A stretch of 5,415 bases of DNA from GCA-002841655 sp964446775. Lineage in GTDB: Bacteria > Patescibacteriota > Patescibacteriia > Patescibacteriales > UBA12465. Below the pieces are notes generated by a model. The model was not told the origin of the DNA, ran no database searches, and worked only from the letters and a program-made list of their open reading frames with translations. Below, piece by piece: positions 1 to 5,403 of this stretch (its first letter is position 1; each line of letters begins with the position of its first letter). The position numbers and the translations under genes were made by a program. The stretch lies in NCBI GenBank assembly GCA_964446775.1, contig CAYURA010000043.1, forward strand, positions 1 through 5,415, read 5' to 3'.

Positions 1-227
1 TCATTTTCTATATTTTAAAGGTTCAACAATATAACTATCAAAAAAATATACCATACGGCATACTTTTTACCAATATTGCTCGGGGTCGTGGACGATGTTC
101 GAAATAGCGTGACTAAGATTAAGGAAAAATTAAAACTATAGAAAAAGTTTAATGTAACACTAGTAATATTAATCAATACCTGAACAATACGTCTAAGCAA
201 ATTAATATCTTTAACTTCGATCTAAAT
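1..227. other. Gene-free left edge
   Basis: I see no supported gene here. A minus-strand open frame of about 60 codons (15-200) begins with TTG, has no ribosome binding site, and crosses the GC-rich motif at 78-101, so I do not call it. Most of the stretch is AT-rich spacer lying downstream of the peptidase gene, and I find no convincing terminator hairpin for that gene. Confidence 0.5.
78..101 (+). repeat. GC-rich dispersed motif, copy 1
   Basis: A GC-rich 24-base word beginning GCTCGGGGTCGTGGAC stands out in an otherwise very AT-rich spacer. It matches bases 1337-1360 at 20 of 24 positions in the same orientation. Its first 16 bases also match 1123-1138 at 13 of 16. All copies are intergenic. 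This may be the edge of a small mobile or repeated element; its function is unknown. Confidence 0.5.
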
Positions 228-845
228 TTACTCTATAATAATCACCTCTCCGTCTCTTAAAGCTTTAAACAATAATTTATTTTCTATCAGATACTCTACC
301 GCCTTATTTGCACTTTCTGATTCTGGATGATCAGAGTGATAATGTGGAATTATGGAATAATCTATAATATTAAGGCCATCCCAAATTATTTCTTGTTGAT
401 TTTTGTATGGCTTTGCAGTTGAGTCATCCATTAAATCCATCCCCCGTAGAGTTGGGGCTAAAACACATATTCCCGCGCTAAAACCTCCATACAAAATATC
501 ATCTTTAAGAATATTTTTTAAAACATTATCAAATCCACTTATTTTCATGGCTTGCCTCAGAACAAATAGATTGCCGCCTCTTACCCAAATAACTCCAAAT
601 TCTAAAATCTTTTTTTCTAGTTCTATTTGTTTATCAAAATACTCTCGCAAATCTAATACCTCTACATCTAAGCCTACACTTTTCAATTGATCAACATCAA
701 TTGCTTCACTTTGTTTGCGCCTCTCCATATCACCAGAGAAATCTAAAGCATTAGGGATATAAGCCGTTTTTTTGTTCTTTGGTATTAAATTCTTTAATTT
801 ATCAACATCATTTCCTATTTTATAGGAAGATAAATAAAACTTCAT
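228..845 (-). CDS. S51-family (PepE-like) serine peptidase
   Basis: This 205-residue protein belongs to the peptidase E / S51 family, cytoplasmic serine hydrolases with a class-I glutaminase-like fold. PepE itself cleaves Asp-X dipeptides; the family also includes cyanophycinases. Visible landmarks are the RGGN turn (residues 89-92), the nucleophile elbow GGFSAG (120-125, Ser123), and PHYHSD (167-172), where His168 matches the PepE catalytic histidine. A C-terminal LRDGE (196-200) lines up Asp198 with the third catalytic residue, which is Glu in Salmonella PepE. The length is slightly under the roughly 230 residues of enteric PepE. There is no signal peptide or membrane segment. The ATG at 845 is the first Met and precedes the conserved N-terminal strand; no Shine-Dalgarno is seen. 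The gene is monocistronic. The family is clear; exact substrate specificity cannot be read from sequence. Confidence 0.9.
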   Translation of the reverse strand: MKFYLSSYKIGNDVDKLKNLIPKNKKTAYIPNALDFSGDMERRKQSEAIDVDQLKSVGLDVEVLDLREYFDKQIELEKKILEFGVIWVRGGNLFVLRQAMKISGFDNVLKNILKDDILYGGFSAGICVLAPTLRGMDLMDDSTAKPYKNQQEIIWDGLNIIDYSIIPHYHSDHPESESANKAVEYLIENKLLFKALRDGEVIIIE

Positions 846-1082
846 AGTATTATATTTAACTGTAAAAACCCATTATACAATAACCTTACGCTTTTGGAGT
901 TAAAAAATCAAGACATTCAAATAATAAAAAATTAACAAGAATTAACACATAAACAAAGAGCGAAGATGACAAAAACATATTTTAAATCGATAAATTTTTA
1001 TAACATTTTTAGTTTGTACAGCTAATTTTATACACTACTGTCCGAGATAATTTTCCCAAAAATAGAAAAAACCCTTATTTGC
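846..1082. other. AT-rich spacer without a gene
   Basis: Apart from the peptidase promoter, this AT-rich stretch contains no credible open frame in either direction. The segment 1016-1036 (GTACAGCTAATTTTATACAC and one more base) resembles 2824-2842, just after the transposase remnant, and may be debris of a related transposon end. Otherwise I see nothing in it. Confidence 0.5.
872..877 (-). promoter_or_regulatory. Probable -10 box of the peptidase gene
   Basis: A perfect TATAAT reads on the minus strand 26 bases upstream of the peptidase ATG. A start site about 7 bases downstream would give a leader of roughly 20 nt. No good -35 hexamer is seen at 16-18 bases and there is no TGn extension, so support is from the -10 and its position only. 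Confidence 0.4.
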
Positions 1083-1115
1083 AAAAAATAAAATAGACTG
1101 ATATTAGCCTATCTT
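1083..1115 (-). terminator. Rho-independent terminator, minus strand, left of GC island
   Basis: Read on the minus strand, ATAGGCT-AATATC-AGTCTAT forms a 7-bp stem (1112-1106 with 1099-1093, one G-U pair). It extends by G-U and two A-U pairs to 10 bp and is followed by TTTATTTTTT (1092-1083). There is no T tract on the plus strand, so direction is clear. No protein gene ends here: the nearest transcript source is the GC-rich island at 1116-1303, or readthrough from the 1404-2435 gene. Confidence 0.6.
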
Positions 1116-1122
1116 GCGTTTT

Positions 1123-1138
1123 GCTCGGGGACAGGGAC
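1123..1138 (+). repeat. GC-rich dispersed motif, copy 2 (partial)
   Basis: GCTCGGGGACAGGGAC shares its first eight bases and the GGAC end with the motif at 78-101 (13 of 16 positions). It lies at the left edge of the GC-rich island, while copy 3 lies at the right edge in the same orientation, so the island is bracketed by imperfect direct repeats. Confidence 0.35.
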
Positions 1139-1303
1139 TCGGTCACGGTCGCTAAGTCTCGCTCGTTTGCTAAAATCGCGAACTTCGCTCACTAAGCGCC
1201 CCGACCCGGCCTCGCGGTGCGTTCGCGGTGCTCCGCACATCGCTCCGGCATTCGAATCCCTGACGCGAAGCACGCAGGCGCTTCGCTTCCCCTTCGCTCG
1301 TAT

Positions 1304-1331
1304 CAAAAAAGCGCCAAAAGGCGCTTTTTTT
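1304..1331 (-). terminator. Terminator of the kinase-like gene (bidirectional shape)
   Basis: GCGCC-AAAA-GGCGC (1311-1324) is flanked by A6 on the left and T7 on the right, so the stem extends to 11 bp and a T tract is present in both directions. On the minus strand it lies about 73 bases beyond the TAA of the 1404-2435 gene, which it most likely terminates. No plus-strand gene ends nearby. Confidence 0.8.
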
Positions 1332-1336
1332 CACTC

Positions 1337-1360
1337 GCTCGGTGTCGTAGACAAAGTTCG
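1337..1360 (+). repeat. GC-rich dispersed motif, copy 3
   Basis: The word beginning GCTCGGTGTCGTAGAC matches 78-101 at 20 of 24 positions in the same orientation. It sits just outside the terminator hairpin at the right edge of the GC-rich island. A run of seven C (1381-1387) follows shortly after, also odd in this AT-rich background. Confidence 0.5.
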
Positions 1361-1403
1361 GACCAAAGTCATTCAATATGCCCCCCCTTATAAAAAACTA
1401 TGA

Positions 1404-2435
1404 TTAATTCTTAGACTCATCTTCCCTACCATTCTCTTCACAAACCTCTAGTCCTATATTTTTAAGTGAAACTTCTAGATCTTTGTCATTAATTACTCTA
1501 GCTTCATTATGTTTAGTAAATATTCCTCTGTTTTTAGTAGTAAAGTTATCTTCTGGTAAGTTAACAGCTGTGGATGTCTTATCACCTAACAAAGTTAATC
1601 TTCCTCTCTTAATATATGATTTAACTAACCTAATTATTTCTTTATCATTATAGCTTTCTAGAATGGTGTTCATAGCCTTCTTCACGCTATCAAAATCACC
1701 CTCTGAACGTCTAAACTCTTCAGCCCCAATGCTCATAATAAAGTCTAAGATATCTGTAGCTTTCTTCTCTTTTTCACCAATATTCTTTTCTTTGTTAAAA
1801 ACAATATCAGGCATATTTAAAACTGGCTCACCAACTTTACCATCTTCATGATTTTTAAAGATAATATCTCCAGTAAGAACCTCCCCTACGCCACCATGTT
1901 CATCATGTATTCTTCTTAGATATTTACCTGATTCAGCTAAGGCTTGAAATCTATCAAAGCCTTCTACCTTATCACTATCTATTAAATCAGAACGATAAAG
2001 GTCCTGTAAAGGTAAGCCTTTAAGATAAAGATTTTTATCTTTTATCTCAATACCTTTTTCATGAATATCATAGGTATCCTCTAATCCTAGTCTTTGTATA
2101 TTCTCAAAAATTTCTTCTTTACTACCTCTATATCTCTTTGTGCCTGGGGCTAAAAACTTAAAAAATAGTTTAGGGTGACGCCTAAGCATTTCACCTAAGT
2201 CTTTAACAACATGTTCATCATAGGTTCGCAGCACGGCATCACCAAACTTATCTATTTTAGAGACAATTCCTTCATTATTCCAAACCATCTTATTATCCTC
2301 TTCCATCTCCATTTTTCCACCATAAACACCAACCGTGCTTTCAAAATCTTCAGTTGGAACTCTGGATTCTTTAACTTTTTCATTAACAGAGTCTCTAATC
2401 TTATTTAACGGATTAAAATTTTCAAATTTAAACAT
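1404..2435 (-). CDS. Uncharacterised protein with a kinase-like core
   Basis: This 343-residue soluble, charged protein is not one I recognise by name. The central part reads like the C-lobe of an atypical kinase (Bud32, WaaP/Kdo-kinase or APH type). LYLKGLPLQDLY (136-147) resembles the hinge. A helix ending in IHDEHG (176-181) is followed by TGDIIFKN (188-195), matching the HGDxxxxN catalytic loop with Asp190 and Asn195. PDIVF (209-213) offers Asp210 in the DFG position. KATDILDF (225-232) and YIKRGR (274-279) recall the Bud32 C-lobe helices. A glycine-rich loop and a beta-3 lysine are not identifiable. The N-terminus (1-55) and C-terminus (about 315-343) are polar, probably disordered tails. 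The ATG at 2435 is the first Met; no Shine-Dalgarno is seen. Transposon debris lies upstream and a strong terminator downstream. The gene is certain; the kinase fold is inference and the substrate unknown. Confidence 0.85.
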   Translation of the reverse strand: MFKFENFNPLNKIRDSVNEKVKESRVPTEDFESTVGVYGGKMEMEEDNKMVWNNEGIVSKIDKFGDAVLRTYDEHVVKDLGEMLRRHPKLFFKFLAPGTKRYRGSKEEIFENIQRLGLEDTYDIHEKGIEIKDKNLYLKGLPLQDLYRSDLIDSDKVEGFDRFQALAESGKYLRRIHDEHGGVGEVLTGDIIFKNHEDGKVGEPVLNMPDIVFNKEKNIGEKEKKATDILDFIMSIGAEEFRRSEGDFDSVKKAMNTILESYNDKEIIRLVKSYIKRGRLTLLGDKTSTAVNLPEDNFTTKNRGIFTKHNEARVINDKDLEVSLKNIGLEVCEENGREDESKN

Positions 2436-2443
2436 ATTTTTTT

Positions 2444-2472
2444 ATTATATTATTATAATTAAATGATGCCAC
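2444..2472 (-). promoter_or_regulatory. Candidate promoter of the kinase-like gene
   Basis: On the minus strand GTGGCA (2472-2467, 4 of 6 to TTGACA) is followed after exactly 17 bases by TATAAT (2449-2444). Transcription would start about 1-3 bases before the ATG at 2435, giving an almost leaderless mRNA. A second TATAAT at 2457-2452 would give a leader of about 9 nt but has only a 3-of-6 -35. Either is weakened by the AT-rich background. Confidence 0.4.
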
Positions 2473-2505
2473 CTTTAAAAAGATTTTACAATAAAAAAAG
2501 AGGAT

Positions 2506-2539
2506 GTGTAGACGATAGTGTAGACGATAGTGTAGCCGA
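2506..2539 (+). repeat. 12-bp tandem repeat, about 2.8 copies
   Basis: GTGTAGACGATA occurs twice exactly (2506-2517, 2518-2529). A third, partial and diverged copy follows (GTGTAGCCGA, 2530-2539). It lies between the kinase-like gene and the start of the transposase remnant, where the left part of the transposon should have been. The unit GACGATAGTGTA also resembles the minus-strand word GACAGTAGTGTA at 1044-1033 (10 of 12). Confidence 0.75.
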
Positions 2540-2570
2540 CTGAAAGAGAGCTGAACATAAATTTAAAATT

Positions 2571-2822
2571 ATGAAACATGAACTACTAAATTCTAGAAAT
2601 GCTGATTTAATGGAACTTGGAAGAGCCTTCTCTCGCTGGGAAGATAAAATACTTAATTACTTTAGTTGCAGAATACCTAACGCCTATACCGAGGGAATTC
2701 ATACTAAGTGTAAGTTGATTAAAAGAAAATCCTATGGATTTAGAAACGTTGATACCTATGTGAGAAAGTTAATTCTAGGAATTGTGCCGCTAATATCATT
2801 CTATTCTATACACACTTTTTAA
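2571..2822 (+). pseudogene. ISL3-family transposase, C-terminal remnant
   Basis: This 83-residue frame is the C-terminal end of an ISL3-family (DDE) transposase, a class usually of about 400 residues or more. The diagnostic block is RWEDKILNYF (22-31), then IPNAYTEG (35-42) with Glu41 as the catalytic glutamate, and KLIKRKSYGFRN (48-59) before a hydrophobic tail. This matches the family pattern W..EILNYF, TNxxxEGxNxxIKxIKR, YGFRN. The frame stays open leftwards only to 2544 (TGA at 2541-2543), so both catalytic aspartates and the DNA-binding N-terminus are gone. The ATG at 2571 is simply the first Met in the surviving frame. The natural 3' end with TAA looks intact and no further frameshift is visible. 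It cannot transpose alone and is probably not functional. Confidence 0.85.
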
Positions 2823-2823
2823 C

Positions 2824-2842
2824 GTAGAGCCAATTTTACACT
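2824..2842 (+). repeat. Possible right end of the ISL3-type element
   Basis: GTAGAGCC (2824-2831) follows the transposase stop at once. ISL3-family inverted repeats commonly begin GGCTCT on the inward-reading strand, which fits AGAGCC as the outer right end, so the element may stop at about 2831. The left inverted repeat is not found, as expected for a 5'-truncated copy. The 19 bases 2824-2842 also resemble 1016-1036 apart from a 2-base gap. Confidence 0.35.
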
Positions 2843-2940
2843 GAGCAGCGTATTCAGATAGCGTGTACAAACAACGCATTGAAAAAAGTATAATCAAATC
2901 AACCGCGTTTATTTCTTATATTTTCAATATTTGAAAAATA

Positions 2941-4122
2941 TTAAGAGGCATTATAATTAAGTCTTGGCGTTTTAATCCAAAAAAAGATGGAATTTAAAAT
3001 AACTATTAGAGAAATAATAAAAATAGCGACGCTCATTGAGAAAAAATCAGCAAAATAACCAATAACTGGTAGAATCCACAATTTATTCAAGGCTGTTACT
3101 AAACTCAATATTGAACCCATTGTGGCTCGATTTGCTGTTCCAACTTGCTCATGGAATAGATTATTAGCCACAGGCGAACGGAAATTATCAATTATTAATA
3201 CAATAAAAAACAAGCTAACGGCCCAAAACGAAGAAATGCCACTAGCTAGAATAAGTAAAGGAATAATAGCTAGTAATGCAGAATAATTCATAATTTTAGC
3301 CTCCCCCCAACGCTCTTCATATTTAGCTAAGTATTTAACTAAGAAAGCTACAATGATTAAAAAAATAGCATAAACAGCCCCAAAATATTGTAAATCTAAG
3401 CCCACATTCTTCATATAAGGCTGAACAAATTTATCCAAGGCAGAAAAAGCAGCCGTAAATAAACTAATATTAATTACAATGTTTAAAACGATTTTTTTTC
3501 CACGTAACTCCTTAATAGAATTTTTGGTAAAAATAAAGCCACTCTTCAAATTTTTTGATGTTGAATGATTAGCTTCTTCTAAGTGCGCCCAAGATAGAGT
3601 CTGTAAAAAATTAATTAAAGCAGGAATCGCAGCAATAAAAAAGACCCAATTGAAACCCAAACGATAGGCAATGAATCCGCCAATTAATGCAGCTAAGCTT
3701 TCTGACAATCGTGCATAAAATTTTTGATTAACCTTAACAATGGTATATCGTGGCGCTTCTTTATTCTCAGCTAAATAATTATAAACATAAGCGGTCTCAG
3801 TGCCGGATCGAAAACTTTTACCCAATTCGTAAAGTAAGTTAGCTATTATTAAAGTCCAGAAGTTAAAGGCCAGGCCAAAAGAGATAAAACTTATAAAAAT
3901 TATAAACTTTGACCAGATAATGCTTCGACGGCTTCCATAAAGATCCGAGATAACCCCGGTCGGAATCTCAACAATAAAAGAAAAAATTGCTCCAATAGTA
4001 AAAACCCAAAAAATCTGACTATAACTCAAATTAAGGTCTTGAAAAAACAAAACAATGATCGGAACAAAATAGCTTTGATTTTTTAAAAAAGAAGCTAAAT
4101 AAAATTTATTAACTTGAGTCAC
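2941..4122 (-). CDS. Major facilitator superfamily transporter
   Basis: This 393-residue integral membrane protein has the length and hydrophobic pattern of a 12-helix MFS permease, a proton-driven exporter or uptake carrier in the cytoplasmic membrane. The loop after helix 2 carries motif A: EIPTGVISDLYGSRRS (52-67), with Gly56, Asp60, Gly63, Arg65 and Arg66. Helix 5 has GGFIAYRLGFNWVFF (148-162), the usual GG...GW pattern. A polar central loop (about 181-209) separates the two six-helix halves. NRATMGSILSL (331-341) in the second half resembles the NRAT segment common in putative multidrug exporters. The start is GTG at 4122; no upstream Met or Shine-Dalgarno is available, and residue 1 sits directly before helix 1. 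It is divergent from the malic enzyme gene with 141 bp between the starts. The substrate cannot be assigned; drug or metabolite export is the best guess. Confidence 0.92.
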   Translation of the reverse strand: MTQVNKFYLASFLKNQSYFVPIIVLFFQDLNLSYSQIFWVFTIGAIFSFIVEIPTGVISDLYGSRRSIIWSKFIIFISFISFGLAFNFWTLIIANLLYELGKSFRSGTETAYVYNYLAENKEAPRYTIVKVNQKFYARLSESLAALIGGFIAYRLGFNWVFFIAAIPALINFLQTLSWAHLEEANHSTSKNLKSGFIFTKNSIKELRGKKIVLNIVINISLFTAAFSALDKFVQPYMKNVGLDLQYFGAVYAIFLIIVAFLVKYLAKYEERWGEAKIMNYSALLAIIPLLILASGISSFWAVSLFFIVLIIDNFRSPVANNLFHEQVGTANRATMGSILSLVTALNKLWILPVIGYFADFFSMSVAIFIISLIVILNSIFFWIKTPRLNYNAS

Positions 4123-4145
4123 AAAAATAGATATTTAATAAATAG

Positions 4146-4154
4146 ATTATAACA
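4146..4154 (-). promoter_or_regulatory. Extended -10 promoter of the MFS gene
   Basis: The minus strand reads TGTTATAAT (4154-4146), a perfect TATAAT with the TGn extension that can replace a -35 box. No good -35 is seen at 16-18 bases. Transcription would begin near 4139, giving a leader of about 17 nt before the GTG start at 4122, in line with the absence of a Shine-Dalgarno. Confidence 0.5.
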
Positions 4155-4203
4155 TATTATCAGATAAAAAATTAAAAAAATAATATTTTTGATATTCATA
4201 AAA

Positions 4204-4232
4204 TTGACAAGCTTTAATAATAAAAGCATAAT
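4204..4232 (+). promoter_or_regulatory. Near-consensus promoter of the malic enzyme gene
   Basis: TTGACA (4204-4209) is a perfect -35 hexamer. After exactly 17 bases comes CATAAT (4227-4232), 5 of 6 to the -10 consensus. The predicted start near 4239 gives a leader of about 24 nt to the ATG at 4264. It lies inside the longest open frame, which begins at a TTG at 4189, and so argues that the TTG is not the real start. Confidence 0.7.
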
Positions 4233-4263
4233 TATAAGACTCAATCTTAAAATTTTAATTACT

Positions 4264-5403
4264 ATGTCTGACATCTATCAAAAATCTTTAAAGCTCCATC
4301 AAGAGCTACAAGGTAAAATTGAAATAAAAAGTAAACTTCACTTAAAATCCAAACATGAATTAGCACTTGTTTACACCCCAGGGGTAGCTCAGGCTTGTAG
4401 GGTCATTTCAAAAGATGAAAAACAAGCTAAAAAACTCACCCTCAAAGCCAACACCGTAGCCGTTATTAGCGACGGTAGTGCTGTATTAGGCCTAGGTAAT
4501 ATTGGGCCTTTAGCTGCCATTCCAGTCATGGAAGGAAAAGCAATGCTTTTTAAAGAATTCGCCAATATAAATGCTTTCCCTATTTGCCTCAATACCCAAG
4601 ATGAAACAGAAATAGTGAATACAATTAAGAATATTGCTCCTGTCTTCGCAGCTATAAATTTAGAAGATATTTCAGCCCCACGTTGTTTTAGTATTGAAAA
4701 AAGGTTAAAAGAAGAATTAGACATTCCTGTGATGCACGATGATCAGCACGGTACTGCTACCGTAGTACTTGCCGCCTTAATTAATGCTATTAGAGTCAGA
4801 AATTGTAAAAAAGAAGAAATAAAAATAGTTATTAGCGGTGCTGGCTCAGCTGGAAGCGCCATTACTGATCTTTTAAGACAATATGGCTTTAAAAATATTA
4901 TTGTCTGTGACCGTGAAGGAGCTATTTATCTTAATCGAGCTAATTTAAGCGTTAGCAAAAACTGGCTCGCTAGTATCAGCAATCCTTTTCAAGAACAAGG
5001 ACCATTAAGTAAAGTAATACAGGGGGCTGATGCCGTAATCGGCGTTAGCGCACCAGGATTAATCAATCAAGACATGATTAGATCAATGGCTAATAAAGCA
5101 ATTGTCATGGCTCTAGCTAATCCGCTACCTGAAATAATGCCTGATGAAGCTAAAAAAGCTGGAGCTTATATTGTCGCCACTGGACGTAGTGACTTTCCTA
5201 ATCAAGTAAACAATGTGCTTGCTTTTCCTGGTATCTTTAAGGGAGCCATTGATAACAGAGTTAAACAAATCACCGATAAAATGTTAATTCAAGCTGCTAT
5301 AAGCCTAGCCTCCTTAGTTAAAAATCCTAGCGCTGAAAATATATTACCTGATCTATTTGATCCGCAAGTAGTTATCTGCGTTTCTCAAGCGATTAAGGAC
5401 TAA
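4264..5403 (+). CDS. Malic enzyme, NAD-dependent type (malate to pyruvate)
   Basis: It catalyses oxidative decarboxylation of malate to pyruvate and CO2, linking C4 acids to pyruvate in the cytoplasm. With 379 residues it is a compact bacterial malic enzyme without the C-terminal phosphotransacetylase-like domain of MaeB. Active-site blocks are VYTPGVA (36-42, Tyr37), EGKAMLFK (90-97, Lys92 as general base), LEDISAP (133-139, Glu134 and Asp135) and HDDQHGT (158-164, Asp159 and Asp160), which hold the metal and malate. The Rossmann domain shows GAGSAG (192-197); Asp216 at the end of the second strand (IIVCDREGA) favours NAD over NADP. ANPLPE (285-290) and NQVNN (313-317) are further family signatures. 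The ATG at 4264 is chosen over an upstream TTG because the family N-terminus starts here and a strong promoter lies between them. No Shine-Dalgarno is seen. All key residues are present. Confidence 0.95.
   Translation: MSDIYQKSLKLHQELQGKIEIKSKLHLKSKHELALVYTPGVAQACRVISKDEKQAKKLTLKANTVAVISDGSAVLGLGNIGPLAAIPVMEGKAMLFKEFANINAFPICLNTQDETEIVNTIKNIAPVFAAINLEDISAPRCFSIEKRLKEELDIPVMHDDQHGTATVVLAALINAIRVRNCKKEEIKIVISGAGSAGSAITDLLRQYGFKNIIVCDREGAIYLNRANLSVSKNWLASISNPFQEQGPLSKVIQGADAVIGVSAPGLINQDMIRSMANKAIVMALANPLPEIMPDEAKKAGAYIVATGRSDFPNQVNNVLAFPGIFKGAIDNRVKQITDKMLIQAAISLASLVKNPSAENILPDLFDPQVVICVSQAIKD

Larger units (their letters stand above)
1116..1336. other. GC-rich structured intergenic island
   Basis: Composition changes abruptly to GC-rich. 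The segment is dense in related words: CTCGCTCG, TTCGCTCA, ATCGCTCC, TTCGCTTC and TTCGCTCG occur within about 180 bases. It also holds inverted repeats: a perfect 7-bp stem GCGAAGC/GCTTCGC (1265-1271 with 1280-1286) and a long-range stem CAGGGACTCG/CGAATCCCTG (1132-1141 with 1253-1262, 9 of 10 paired). Short frames open in several phases only because stop codons are rare in GC-rich DNA; none resembles a protein. TTCGAAT and GGGACAGGGACTCG recall tRNA T-arms, but no complete cloverleaf can be folded. It may be a structured RNA read on the minus strand between two terminators, or a degenerate repeat element. Confidence 0.5.

Noticed and set aside
15..200. Minus-strand hydrophobic open frame of 61 codons
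   Set aside because: It starts with TTG, has no ribosome binding site or promoter, resembles no family I know, and crosses the GC-rich dispersed motif. It is most likely chance translation of AT-rich DNA.
1116..1303. tRNA gene in the GC-rich island
   Set aside because: TTCGAAT and the CAGGGACTCG / CCCCGAGC words recall T-arm and acceptor parts, but the G53-C61 pair is missing around TTCGAAT, the D-arm and anticodon arm cannot be formed, and the acceptor pairing found has a mismatch.
1109..1403. Three overlapping open frames of 65-78 codons in the GC-rich island
   Set aside because: They occur in several phases and on both strands at once, as expected where GC-rich DNA lacks stops. The products are Arg/Ser-rich with no recognisable domain, and they run through a terminator hairpin or inverted repeats.
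2915..2945. AT hairpin at the 3' end of the MFS gene as a terminator
   Set aside because: The stem CTTATATTTTC with GAAAAATATTAAG has two bulges and only A-T-rich pairs, overlaps the stop codon, and is not followed by a T tract on the minus strand.
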